From Merdicola sp048393175 (GTDB lineage Bacteria; Bacillota; Clostridia; TANB77; CAG-508), in the NCBI GenBank assembly GCA_048393175.1, contig DBFJJM010000025.1, forward strand, positions 1-31,217: 31,217 nt of DNA. The letters run 5' to 3'. Positions 7,409 through 14,738 of this stretch are shown piece by piece (the stretch's first letter is position 1; every line of letters begins with the position of its first letter). The notes beneath the pieces are model-generated. The model was not told where the DNA came from. It made no database searches and was given only the letters and a program-made list of their open reading frames with translations. The translations under genes were made by a program, and so were the position numbers.

Positions 7409-9199
7409 TTATTTTTCCAATTGCTCTTTTATGTTCTTTGCTAAATTTTCGTTTATTCCTTTTATTTTTGTCATTTCTTCTATTGTTGCTTGTTTTATTT
7501 TTTCTACACTGCCAAATGCTTTTAATAAAGCTTGTTTTTTTACTTCTCCTATTCCTGTTATTTCATCTAAACTTGATTTGGTAATTTGCTTATCACGTAA
7601 TTTTTGATGATAGGAAATAGCAGTATCATGCACCGTATCTTGGAAAAGAGTAATTAAATTCATTAATTTTTCGGATAAGTAGATTTCTTGTTTTGTTTCA
7701 TCTAGTAAAGCTCTCGTACTATGTTTATCATTTTTCACCATGCCAAAAACGGGTATGGTTAATTTGTAACTAGAAATTGCCTCTTTTGCTGCTCTAATTT
7801 GTGTGATTCCTCCATCTACAAAAATAACATCTGGAAGAGTACCAAAACCTCCTTTTGGGTCTTGAGTAGAATGCTTTAACCTTCTTGTAATAACTTCTTT
7901 CATACATTTTGGGTCATCTTGCCCTGTGACTTCTTTTATTTTAAATCTTCTAGATAAATTCCTTTTTATCACTCCATCTTGCATCACACACATACCAGCT
8001 ACCATAAAACTTCCTGCTAAATTAGAAATATCATAACACTCTATTTTCCTTGGTAACGTTTCTAACTGCAAAGCTTCTTTTAACTCAAGAGTTACTTGAT
8101 TTTTTTCTTCATATTTATTATTTAGCGTTACTTTTGCATTTCTTTCTGCCATTTCGACAAAACGCAACTTTTCTCCTTTTTGTGGTGTTTTTATTACTAC
8201 TTTTCTTCCCGCTTGTGTGGATAACCATTTTTCTACTGCTTCTTTATCCTCTATTTCTTCTCTCATCATAATTTTGTTGGGTAGGTCTGGTCTTTCTAAA
8301 TAGTATTGTTTGATAAAACCAGATAAAATTTCACTATCTGTCATTTCTTTATTTTCTCCTAAAAAGTAGTGCTCTCTATCTATCATTTTACTACCCCTTA
8401 CAAAGAAAATCTCTAAACAAATATCCATTTGGTTTCTGGCAATTCCTATTACATCAATATTATGTTCGGATAAATTCGAAACCTTTTGTTTTTCAGAAAT
8501 GCGTTCAATTGCTATTTTTTTATCTCTTAAATAGGCTGCTTGCTCAAACTCTAAATTCTGAGATGCTTTTTGAATTTGTTTTTCTAATTCTTTTATAATC
8601 TTTTGTGTTTTTCCTTCTAATAAGTCAATAATCTCTTCTATTTGCTTATGATATTCTTCTTTTGAAATATATCCCATACAAGGTGCAAAACATCTTTTAA
8701 TATGATAATTTAGACAAGGTCTTGTCCTTCCTCCAAAATTGTTACATTGACGAATACGATATTTTTGTTTAATAAAATTCACCATTTCTTTGGCACTTCC
8801 ACTATTAGCATACGGTCCAAAATAACGGGAACCATCTTTTATCATTCTTCTTGTCATGATTACAGTTGGATAATCTGATTTGACATCAATTTTAATATAG
8901 GGATACGTTTTATCATCTTTTAATAATACATTAAATTTAGGTCTATTTTCTTTAATTAAATTACATTCTAAGATTAAGGCTTCTGCTTCATTGTCTACCA
9001 CAATATACTCAAAATGGTCAATCAAAGAAACCATTTTTTTAATTCTTTCCGTTTTATTATTCTTACGAAAGTATTGCCTAACACGTTTTTTTAAAGAAAT
9101 GGCTTTTCCTACATAAAGAATTTTATTTTCTTTATCTCGCATGATATACACACCAGGTTTATCTGGCAATTTCTTTAGTTCTTCCTCGATTTGAAACAT
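7409..9199 (-). CDS. uvrC: UvrABC excinuclease subunit C
   Basis: A 596-aa nucleotide-excision-repair nuclease that makes both incisions around a DNA lesion bound by UvrB. Domains in order: GIY-YIG nuclease ('GVYIMRDKENKILYVGKA', about 17-34); a four-Cys cluster ('CNNFGG...CLNYHIKRCFAPC', about 165-190), the site of the iron-sulfur cluster described for UvrC; a UVR motif that binds UvrB ('LEFEQAAYLRDKKIAIERI'); the RNase H-like second nuclease ('ECYDISNLAGS', 'DDPKCMKEVITRRL', 'IFVDGGITQI'); and a C-terminal helix-hairpin-helix pair. The ATG at 9199 is chosen because AAGGAGAG lies just upstream and homology starts here; the longer frame to 9298 runs through the promoter region. A -10-like TATAAT is at 9227-9222, with a weak -35. 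It diverges from glmS. Confidence 0.97.
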   Translation of the reverse strand: MFQIEEELKKLPDKPGVYIMRDKENKILYVGKAISLKKRVRQYFRKNNKTERIKKMVSLIDHFEYIVVDNEAEALILECNLIKENRPKFNVLLKDDKTYPYIKIDVKSDYPTVIMTRRMIKDGSRYFGPYANSGSAKEMVNFIKQKYRIRQCNNFGGRTRPCLNYHIKRCFAPCMGYISKEEYHKQIEEIIDLLEGKTQKIIKELEKQIQKASQNLEFEQAAYLRDKKIAIERISEKQKVSNLSEHNIDVIGIARNQMDICLEIFFVRGSKMIDREHYFLGENKEMTDSEILSGFIKQYYLERPDLPNKIMMREEIEDKEAVEKWLSTQAGRKVVIKTPQKGEKLRFVEMAERNAKVTLNNKYEEKNQVTLELKEALQLETLPRKIECYDISNLAGSFMVAGMCVMQDGVIKRNLSRRFKIKEVTGQDDPKCMKEVITRRLKHSTQDPKGGFGTLPDVIFVDGGITQIRAAKEAISSYKLTIPVFGMVKNDKHSTRALLDETKQEIYLSEKLMNLITLFQDTVHDTAISYHQKLRDKQITKSSLDEITGIGEVKKQALLKAFGSVEKIKQATIEEMTKIKGINENLAKNIKEQLEK

Positions 9200-9301
9200 T
9201 TTTACTCTCCTTATTTCTTGTATTATATACTCAATAGCGTAAAAAGAAAAGACCGATTTACTTACTTTTTGCATTCTATTATGAATTTTTTGTGACAAGA
9301 C

Positions 9302-9328
9302 TTGCTACTTTTTTCATTTTCCTATAAT
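9302..9328 (+). promoter_or_regulatory. Probable promoter of glmS
   Basis: A good extended -10 region with two overlapping TATAAT boxes (9323-9328 and 9328-9333). The -35 is weaker: TTGCTA (9302-9307) is 15 bp from the first box and 20 bp from the second. The position, about 65 nt upstream of the ribozyme cleavage site, fits glmS. The exact start is uncertain. Confidence 0.45.
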
Positions 9329-9373
9329 ATAATGGAATATAACAGAAAAAAGATACATAAAAACGAAACAAAA

Positions 9374-9384
9374 GAAAGGAGGAT
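9374..9384 (+). promoter_or_regulatory. Orphan Shine-Dalgarno-like site in the glmS leader
   Basis: GAAAGGAGGAT with no start codon at a usable distance (it is followed by a T-run and TATAAAAAG). It lies between the promoter and the ribozyme cleavage site. It resembles the STAB-SD elements that stabilise some Bacillus mRNAs by holding a ribosome near the 5' end. The same 11 bases occur in the leader at 16168. Confidence 0.45.
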
Positions 9385-9399
9385 TCTTTTTTATAAAAA

Positions 9400-9536
9400 G
9401 CGCCAGGACAATTTTAATTGTTGACGAGGACAGAACTGATCGAAACATTCCGCGGATGGTTCTGTGGCAAAGCTACTGCCAAGAAATATTAGCAAAACCT
9501 AGTAGTGATACTAAAACAAATCTAATAGGGTAGCTT
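9400..9536 (+). ncRNA. glmS self-cleaving ribozyme (glucosamine 6-phosphate sensing)
   Basis: The conserved core is plain: 'AGCGCCAGGA' with cleavage expected between A9399 and G9400, then 'GTTGACGAGGA', 'ATCGAAACATTCCGCGGATG' and 'GGCAAAGC'. P1 can form from ACAATT and AATTGT. A paired CAGAAC/GTTCTG stem and an outer AAGCTAC/GTAGCTT stem enclose TATTAG/CTAATA and TAGTA/TACTA. Glucosamine 6-phosphate, the product of GlmS, is the cofactor for cleavage. In Bacillus the cleaved mRNA is degraded, giving feedback control. The pocket segment reads TTCCGCGG where many family members have TCGGCGG, a small variation. The ribozyme sits 50 nt before the glmS start. Confidence 0.93.
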
Positions 9537-9586
9537 ATTTTGTGTACGCTTTTTTCGGTTTCAATATTAAAAGGAGGAACTTAAAC

Positions 9587-11425
9587 ATGTGTGGAATTGT
9601 AGGTTATATTGGAAACCAAAAAGCCTGTCCTATTTTAATAAATGGATTAGCCAGATTAGAATATAGAGGATATGATTCAGCAGGAATTGCTGTTATGGAA
9701 GAACAAGAAATGATAGTCAAAAAAGATAAAGGAAGAGTAAAAAATCTTTCACGTTTAACAGGATTAGAAAAGTTAAATGGTACAATGGGTATTGCCCATA
9801 CTAGATGGGCGACTCATGGAAAACCATCGAAAGAAAACTCTCACCCTCATATGGATAATTCTCATCTATTTGCTGTTGTTCATAATGGAATTATCGAAAA
9901 TTATCAAGAATTAAAAAGCTTTTTACAAGAAAAAGGATACCACTTTTTTTCTGCGACGGATACGGAAGTCATTCCTAATTTGATTCACTATTTCTATAAC
10001 CAAGAAAAACAAGTAAATCAAAACCATTTTTTACAAGCAGTGAAAAAAGCTTGTGATACTTTAAAAGGAAGTTTTGCCATAGAAGTACTTTGTAAAAATG
10101 ACCCAGACCATATGATAGTAGTTCGAAAAGACAGCCCTTTAGTTATTGGAAAAGGAGAAAACCAAAACTATGTTTCTTCTGACATTCCTGCTATTTTATC
10201 TTTTACGAAAGATTTTTACTTACTAGAAGATTTAGAATTTGCCTATCTTTGCCGTGATGAGATTCAGTTTTATGATAAAGAGCTAAATCCCATTCAAAAA
10301 AAGGTAGAACGTATTGAATGGAATGCTACTTCTGCTGAAAAAGATGGTTATGAGGATTTTATGCTAAAAGAAATTTTTGAGCAGCCAAATGCCATTCGCG
10401 AAACAATTGGAACTCATTTAAATGAAGAAAAAATTAGCTTTTCTGAATTACCTTTTTCAAAAGAGTACCTATCTACCATTACTAAAATCTACATTGTAGC
10501 TTGCGGTACTGCTATGCATGCAGGTCTTGGTACAAGAAATACGTTTGAAAAATTATGTCATATACCAGTAGAAGTAGATATTGCCTCTGAATTTCGTTAC
10601 CGTGACCCACTAGTAGATAATAAAACATTATGTATCTATATTAGTCAATCTGGTGAAACAGCAGATACAATTGCTGCTCTAAAACTTGCCAAAGCCAAAG
10701 GAGCCAAAACGCTAGCTATTTCAAATGTCATTGGTAGTTCTATTACTAGAGAAGCAGATGCTTGTCTTTATACTCATGCAGGTCCAGAAATTGCTGTTGC
10801 TTCTACGAAAGCCTATACTTCACAATTGGTGTTACTAACCATTTTAGCGATGTATTTTGCACAACAATTAGAAACAGTCGATGCTACCTTATTACAAGAA
10901 TTAAAAGTGCAACTACTTGCTTTACCAAAAAAGGTTGAACAAATACAAGCAAACCAACAAGAAATAAAAGAATTTGCCAAAAAAGTATATCAAGAAAAAG
11001 ATATGTTTTTCTTAGGAAGAGGTATCGATTATGCAGTTGCTCTAGAGGGTTCCTTAAAATTAAAAGAAATTTCCTATATTCATTCTGAAGCATATGCTGC
11101 AGGCGAATTAAAACATGGGCCAATTGCTTTAATTGAAAAAGAAATGACAGTTATTAGTATTCTAACAGACCCAAAATTATGTGCTAAAACGATTAGTAAT
11201 ATTGAAGAAGTTATGACAAGAGGAGCAAAAACACTAGTCATTACAAATCAAGAAATAGAAATAGAAAAATTTGACAAAGTAATTCTCATTCCTTCTACTA
11301 ATGTATTCCTATCTCCTATCCTTTCGGTCATCCCTCTTCAATTACTTGCTTACTACATTTCGAAAGAAAAAGGATTCGATGTAGATAAACCTAGAAATCT
11401 TGCTAAATCGGTTACTGTGGAGTAA
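9587..11425 (+). CDS. glmS: Glutamine-fructose-6-phosphate aminotransferase (isomerizing)
   Basis: A 612-aa enzyme making glucosamine 6-phosphate from fructose 6-phosphate and glutamine, the first committed step towards UDP-GlcNAc and peptidoglycan. The N-terminus 'MCGIVGYIG' gives the nucleophilic Cys1 after Met removal; 'RLEYRGYDSAGIA', 'THTRWATHG' (here 'AHTRWATHG') and 'HNGIIENY' complete the class II glutaminase domain (1 to about 240). Two SIS sugar-isomerase domains follow ('SQSGETADTIAAL', 'SEAYAAGELKHGPIALI'), and the C-terminus 'DKPRNLAKSVTVE' is the invariant tail of the active site. The ATG at 9587 is required to expose Cys, and AAAAGGAGG (from 9568) fits it; the longer frame from 9542 starts beyond the ribozyme without a ribosome site. 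It is monocistronic, with a terminator 30 bp downstream. Confidence 0.98.
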   Translation: MCGIVGYIGNQKACPILINGLARLEYRGYDSAGIAVMEEQEMIVKKDKGRVKNLSRLTGLEKLNGTMGIAHTRWATHGKPSKENSHPHMDNSHLFAVVHNGIIENYQELKSFLQEKGYHFFSATDTEVIPNLIHYFYNQEKQVNQNHFLQAVKKACDTLKGSFAIEVLCKNDPDHMIVVRKDSPLVIGKGENQNYVSSDIPAILSFTKDFYLLEDLEFAYLCRDEIQFYDKELNPIQKKVERIEWNATSAEKDGYEDFMLKEIFEQPNAIRETIGTHLNEEKISFSELPFSKEYLSTITKIYIVACGTAMHAGLGTRNTFEKLCHIPVEVDIASEFRYRDPLVDNKTLCIYISQSGETADTIAALKLAKAKGAKTLAISNVIGSSITREADACLYTHAGPEIAVASTKAYTSQLVLLTILAMYFAQQLETVDATLLQELKVQLLALPKKVEQIQANQQEIKEFAKKVYQEKDMFFLGRGIDYAVALEGSLKLKEISYIHSEAYAAGELKHGPIALIEKEMTVISILTDPKLCAKTISNIEEVMTRGAKTLVITNQEIEIEKFDKVILIPSTNVFLSPILSVIPLQLLAYYISKEKGFDVDKPRNLAKSVTVE

Positions 11426-11454
11426 ATTACACATTTAAATATTGCTAAAACGAT

Positions 11455-11497
11455 AAAAAATGCTACTTTCCTGTAGAGAGAGTAGCATTTTTTTATT
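11455..11497 (+). terminator. Intrinsic terminator of glmS
   Basis: AAAAAATGCTACT (11455-11467) pairs with AGTAGCATTTTTT (11481-11493), with a 13-nt loop and a T-run on the plus strand. The A-run on the other side could let it act in both directions. Confidence 0.85.
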
Positions 11498-11650
11498 TTT
11501 AAAAGTTCCCAAAAGAACTCAAAAGTTTTCAAAAAATCGGATTTGTATTACTCGTACAATACTCAAAAGGTTTCTCAAATATTGGAAATTTAAACAAAAA
11601 AATTTATCGATTGAGTAAATTTTGAATCCTTTTTTGAATTAATATAAGTC

Positions 11651-11686
11651 TAAAAAAGCCTACTATATCTTAAAAATAGTAGACTT
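11651..11686 (-). terminator. Intrinsic terminator downstream of splB
   Basis: On the minus strand, AAGTCTACTAT (11686-11676) pairs with ATAGTAGGCTT (11666-11656), 11 bp with one U-G pair in RNA and a 9-nt loop, followed by a run of T. It lies about 130 bp after the splB stop codon. Confidence 0.75.
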
Positions 11687-11817
11687 CGTTCCTTTCTACC
11701 AATTCTCACAAGAACTCATACAGGCTCATTAAAACTGCCTTGCAATATTCGTATTATGCTATCTTTCCTTTGTTTCTGTTTTAATTCCACCACTGTGGCA
11801 TCATGCACAGTCTTTGG

Positions 11818-12840
11818 TTATACGACATATAAAATATTACCTGTATTTTCAAAAATACGGTCAATGTTCTCGTAAAAAAACTTTTTGACTTCTTCTAATT
11901 CTTCTTGTGTATACACATATTTGCCATAGCCAAATTGCCCATACTTAAATTTTCTCTTTTCTTCTTCCATTGGCAAAGTGGTATCTGGATAAAATTCTAA
12001 AATCCTATTTTTAGCCGTTTTAGTATAGCGATGGGTAATAATTTCAAAAGAAACTGAAGTGGTTACTTTTCTTTCATATAGTTCATTTTTCAATTGATAT
12101 AACAATTTTAAATATTCTTCTTTCCAATTTTCATAAAGAAAAACAGGTGCAATTAAAACGCCTACTGGATAACCTGCCGCAGCTACTTTTCCTAATGCTT
12201 CCATTCTTTTTTTACTACTTGCTGTTCGGTGCTCATAATCTTTTATCACTCTTTCTGTATTTAAACTAAAACGTATTTCTGTATGACCTTCGTGCTTTAA
12301 ATTCAGCAATGACTCTACATTATCATACTTGGTTACAAAACGAAAACGTGCTTTTGGCTCTTTTCCAAAAAATTCAATTGCTTTTGCCAAGTTATGTGTA
12401 TAGTCTTCTACTGGAATAGGGTCAGAAGTGGCTGCTCCTTCAAAAATTGTTTTTTCTGGCTGTCTATTTACTATATATTGTTTCGCTTTTTTTAAAATTT
12501 CTTCGATATTAACATAAATTTTGATATAATTACTGTTCCCTAATCTTGTATTTAAATAGCAATATTCACACATTCCCATACAACCCGTTACTAATGGTAA
12601 TTGATAATGAGCAGAAGGTTTGCAAGATTGAAAGTCTAAATCCTTTCTTACTGCTACTACTAACGTTCTTTTTGCCTTTTCATATTTTTCCTTCGTATCT
12701 TGTCCTTTTATCACTACTCTATTTTTTTCAATTACTTCCACTTCACACTTTTCTGTTTGCTGAAATTTTTCCCATAAAGCTTGTCCAGTTTCATATTCTA
12801 ATGCTTCTTTTTCAAAAATTACATGATTTGGTTTAAACAT
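11818..12840 (-). CDS. splB: Spore photoproduct lyase (radical SAM)
   Basis: A 340-aa radical SAM enzyme of the family that reverses the spore photoproduct (5-thyminyl-5,6-dihydrothymine) back to two thymines during germination. The radical SAM cluster motif is 'CMGMCEYCYLNT' (C87, C91, C94), and the two tyrosines of the known radical relay are present (Y93, Y95). Length matches SplB (about 340), and the tail has the typical 'FKYGQFGYGKYVY' block. Striking difference: the motif known as A-C-T-S-D, whose Cys gives the hydrogen atom in Bacillus and Geobacillus SPL, reads 'GAATSD' here (A137), and no Cys occurs after C94. It follows bofA, and AAGGAGG precedes the ATG. A variant lyase or an SPL-like enzyme with altered chemistry are both possible. 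Confidence 0.9.
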   Translation of the reverse strand: MFKPNHVIFEKEALEYETGQALWEKFQQTEKCEVEVIEKNRVVIKGQDTKEKYEKAKRTLVVAVRKDLDFQSCKPSAHYQLPLVTGCMGMCEYCYLNTRLGNSNYIKIYVNIEEILKKAKQYIVNRQPEKTIFEGAATSDPIPVEDYTHNLAKAIEFFGKEPKARFRFVTKYDNVESLLNLKHEGHTEIRFSLNTERVIKDYEHRTASSKKRMEALGKVAAAGYPVGVLIAPVFLYENWKEEYLKLLYQLKNELYERKVTTSVSFEIITHRYTKTAKNRILEFYPDTTLPMEEEKRKFKYGQFGYGKYVYTQEELEEVKKFFYENIDRIFENTGNILYVV

Positions 12841-12857
12841 GTTTTTCCTCCTTATAT

Positions 12858-12883
12858 AAAAAAGAGGTATGATTTATACCTCT
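12858..12883 (-). terminator. Terminator-like hairpin between bofA and splB
   Basis: AGAGGTAT (minus 12883-12876) and ATACCTCT (12870-12863) form an 8-bp perfect stem with a 5-nt loop followed by T-rich TTTTTT. The stem begins inside the bofA stop codon, and the splB ribosome site follows within 15 nt. No promoter is evident between them, so splB may depend on read-through. Confidence 0.65.
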
Positions 12884-13145
12884 AACCAATAATCAGTTTT
12901 AGAATCACTAACAAAATAGCACCTGGAATTCCTAATAATCCCACTGTTAAAGATGTAACCACATTAATTCCAATATGGAATGCAAAAAGCCCTCCAATAA
13001 AATTTATGATATAAATTAATACTCCTCCTAAAATAGAATTTAGGATTAATTTTACAATACTTCTCAATGGTAAAATAAAAATCTTTCCAAATAAGAAAAG
13101 AAAAAAGATACAGGCTAGATAAGTAATAATTGTATTGGTATCCAA
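12882..13145 (-). CDS. bofA: Pro-sigma-K processing inhibitor BofA family protein
   Basis: An 87-aa membrane protein with two to three hydrophobic segments and the BofA C-terminal signature 'TSLTVGLLGIPGAILLVIL'. In Bacillus, BofA sits in the outer forespore membrane and holds the protease SpoIVFB inactive until the right sporulation stage. Many Clostridia keep bofA even when spoIVFB is absent, so the target here is unknown. It follows the yaaL homologue, the same order as in Bacillus, which supports the call. The start is uncertain: a GTG at 13154 lies inside the GAGGTG ribosome site itself, so the TTG at 13145, 6 nt after it, is preferred. Confidence 0.85.
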   Translation of the reverse strand: MDTNTIITYLACIFFLFLFGKIFILPLRSIVKLILNSILGGVLIYIINFIGGLFAFHIGINVVTSLTVGLLGIPGAILLVILKLIIG

Positions 13146-13193
13146 AATAATCACCTCTACTTATACCTATGATTATTTTAGGACAAATATTCC

Positions 13194-13481
13194 TTATCCC
13201 ACCTCATTTTTGCGGTCAATAAAGAGCTGTTCTTTTCCTTTTCGCTCTACCATTAAACCTCTTCTTTTTACTTTTTTTAATAAATAATCTAATTTTGCTT
13301 GATTTGCTTTAATTTGGTACGTATAATAATCAATTAATTCCGCTTCTGCAAATTCAAAATTGTGGTTTGCAATTTCTAATTCTTTTCTTGTTTTAATAAC
13401 ACTTTGAATTAATTCTAAATCTCTTTGTTCTTCTGTTTTTTCTATAATGGGGTTATCCTTTACATATTCTTCTTCATACAT
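13194..13481 (-). CDS. YaaL-like protein (DUF2508 family)
   Basis: A 95-aa soluble, charged and mostly helical protein. The segment 'ANHNFEFAEAELIDYYTYQI' followed by 'KLDYLLKKVKRRGL' is the DUF2508/YaaL signature. Function is unknown; in Bacillus, yaaL lies directly before bofA, as here. The ATG at 13481 has a purine-rich GAAGGGA site upstream. A -10-like TATAAT is at 13525-13520, with TTGCAT at 13550-13545, a rather long 19-bp spacer, so the promoter is weak or uses another sigma factor. bofA follows after 48 bp and is probably on the same mRNA. Confidence 0.85.
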   Translation of the reverse strand: MYEEEYVKDNPIIEKTEEQRDLELIQSVIKTRKELEIANHNFEFAEAELIDYYTYQIKANQAKLDYLLKKVKRRGLMVERKGKEQLFIDRKNEVG

Positions 13482-13583
13482 AAATTTTGATTCCCTTCTT
13501 GATAAAATAGCCTATTACTATTATATTCCGCCATTAACAAAAATATGCAACTAAAAAAGAGAATCTCTTAAAGCATTTCATGA

Positions 13584-13620
13584 CAAAAAAAGAGCTATTC
13601 TTAAATCGAATAAAACTCTT
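13584..13620 (-). terminator. Intrinsic terminator downstream of the TrbC-like gene
   Basis: On the minus strand AAGAG-TTT-TATTC pairs with GAATA-G-CTCTT around a 7-nt loop, then a run of seven T. It separates the accessory block from yaaL. Confidence 0.7.
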
Positions 13621-13665
13621 CTTAGATAATTGTATTTAATATTGACTTATTTGCTTTTTTCCTAA

Positions 13666-14235
13666 TTAAATATTTTGTAAAGACGTAGAAAATTGATAGA
13701 TAATATTAACAATAGTAGTTACTGCAAACATATATCGTATTCCAATAATAATCATAGTACATACTGCTACTACCACACCAACTGCATTAATCACACCTAA
13801 AATATTTTGTCCTATTGTTTTTATTTTAGTAGTTCCAGTCGCCTCTCCTGGTTTATATAGTTCTGGATTGTTTATTGGGTCTGTCATAGTAGCATTTGAA
13901 TTGTTTGAAGACCAACCAGAGTCATCTGACTGACCTGGTCCTTTTTCTTTATTGGTTGTTTCTGCCTGCTTCATAGCATCTGAGGTAGAAAGACCTTCTA
14001 GTCTTCCTAATGCAGTATCTATATTATATGTATCTTTATTCCTATTATCTTGTAATGTCTTTTTCCATACTTCCTTAACTTCATCTGGTACTGCTGTAGC
14101 ATCATATGTTTTCATATAATTTACTATCATAGACCAATCATATTTTTTTAAGTCTTCAATTTCATTTTTACGTTCTTCTTCTCCTTTTTGAGCATCTTCT
14201 TTCTTTTTCCTTGCCGCCCTTAATGCTGCACTCAA
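13666..14235 (-). pseudogene. TrbC/VirB2-like protein, C-terminal part after an in-frame stop
   Basis: A 189-codon open frame in exactly the same frame as the exported protein just upstream, separated from it by one TAA and 14 codons ('EDSYWISERKKATD'). Its own TTG start has no ribosome site, so it is best read as the continuation of that gene. It has a lysine/glutamate-rich helical part, a Ser/Asn/Thr-rich linker (about 110-140), then a hydrophobic helix 'NILGVINAVGVVVAVCTMII' ending in 'GIRYMFA', which resembles the first helix of TrbC/VirB2 pilin domains. The second helix is missing: after 'YMFA' the sequence ends in an unrelated 18 residues and no other frame restores it. Probably a decaying gene. 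No other type IV secretion genes are nearby. Confidence 0.55.
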
Positions 14236-14277
14236 GTCAGTAGCTTTTTTTCTTTCACTTATCCAATAAGAGTCTTC

Positions 14278-14553
14278 TTAACTCGGTAACGGAGAAACAA
14301 TCATTCCTCCTGGTCCCATTGTAGGTGTTTGCGGTGTTTGTTGTTTGGTTGCCTCTGTATTAGCATATGTCTGATATTTATTACAAATATCTATCCATTT
14401 AGTTATTTCTTCTATACTAAGAGAATTAATAACATCTTTATTATCTGTATATCTCTTATAAATATCATTCCAATCTGTTACTGTACTAGCATTACTAACA
14501 TTCATTACTCTACATAGAATAATTATCAACAAAAAACTTATTACTTTTTTCAT
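14278..14553 (-). CDS. Exported protein, N-terminal part of the interrupted TrbC-like gene
   Basis: A 91-codon frame that begins with a signal peptide ('MKKVISFLLIIILCRV', likely cleaved near 'SNAS'), then a short charged domain and a Gln/Thr/Pro/Gly-rich tail that ends abruptly at 'SPLPS'. AAAGGGGG lies just before the ATG. The frame continues after the TAA for more than 200 codons into the TrbC/VirB2-like part, so the intact ancestor was probably one protein of about 295 residues. A separate short secreted protein is the alternative. A promoter and a leader with an intrinsic terminator lie upstream. Confidence 0.6.
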   Translation of the reverse strand: MKKVISFLLIIILCRVMNVSNASTVTDWNDIYKRYTDNKDVINSLSIEEITKWIDICNKYQTYANTEATKQQTPQTPTMGPGGMIVSPLPS

Positions 14554-14583
14554 TTTTTCCCCCTTTTATTTTCGCAAAATATA

Positions 14584-14631
14584 CAAAAAGAGATAGACTA
14601 TTTTTCTCTACTAAAAAAATAGTTCTATCTC
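14584..14631 (-). terminator. Strong intrinsic terminator inside the leader of the TrbC-like gene
   Basis: On the minus strand GAGATAG-A-ACTATTTTT (14631-14615) pairs with AAAAATAGTCTATCTC (14605-14590), 16 bp with one bulge and a 9-nt loop, followed directly by TTTTT. It lies between a promoter and the start codon at 14553, so it either ends a small RNA or works as an attenuator. Confidence 0.75.
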
Positions 14632-14732
14632 CTAAATTATATTTTTTCTCTTCTTTCTTTTCTAATAACTTACTTGTGTGTACAGCCTCAAGGGCTATAC
14701 TTACATCCTCTATATCTATTCTCCCTTTGTTT
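14584..14732 (-). ncRNA. Candidate leader RNA or small RNA upstream of the TrbC-like gene
   Basis: Transcript of about 150 nt predicted between the promoter at 14739-14767 and the terminator at 14584. It contains a compact hairpin, GTATAGCC-CTTGA-GGCTGTAC on the minus strand (14700-14680, 8 bp with one U-G), then an A-rich linker and the terminator. An 85-codon open frame crosses it, but its only start (TTG, 14767) is the -35 box and it has no ribosome site, so it is probably not translated. I do not recognise a known riboswitch class. Confidence 0.4.
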
Positions 14733-14738
14733 TTTCCT

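Larger units (their letters stand above)
11426..11817. other. Intergenic region between convergent glmS and splB
   Basis: About 390 bp with no convincing gene. It holds the glmS terminator (11455-11497), an AT-rich stretch with short repeats of the type CAAAAGAACTCAAAAG (11510-11530), and the splB terminator (11651-11686). Directly after the splB stop, the same frame stays open for 31 more codons ('VHDATVVELKQKQRKDSIIR' region, about 11725-11817) without a ribosome site; it may be a gene remnant. Confidence 0.6.

Noticed and set aside
9200..9298. 33-codon N-terminal extension of UvrC
   Set aside because: UvrC homology starts at 9199 with a proper ribosome site; the extension covers the promoter-like region of uvrC.
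9542..9586. 15-codon N-terminal extension of GlmS
   Set aside because: GlmS needs Cys at position 2 for its glutaminase activity, and the ribosome site at 9568-9576 serves the ATG at 9587.
11510..11640. Short repeats (CAAAAGAACTCAAAAG type) after glmS, considered as a CRISPR-like or tandem array
   Set aside because: The units are too short, imperfect and irregularly spaced; AT-rich low-complexity sequence explains them.
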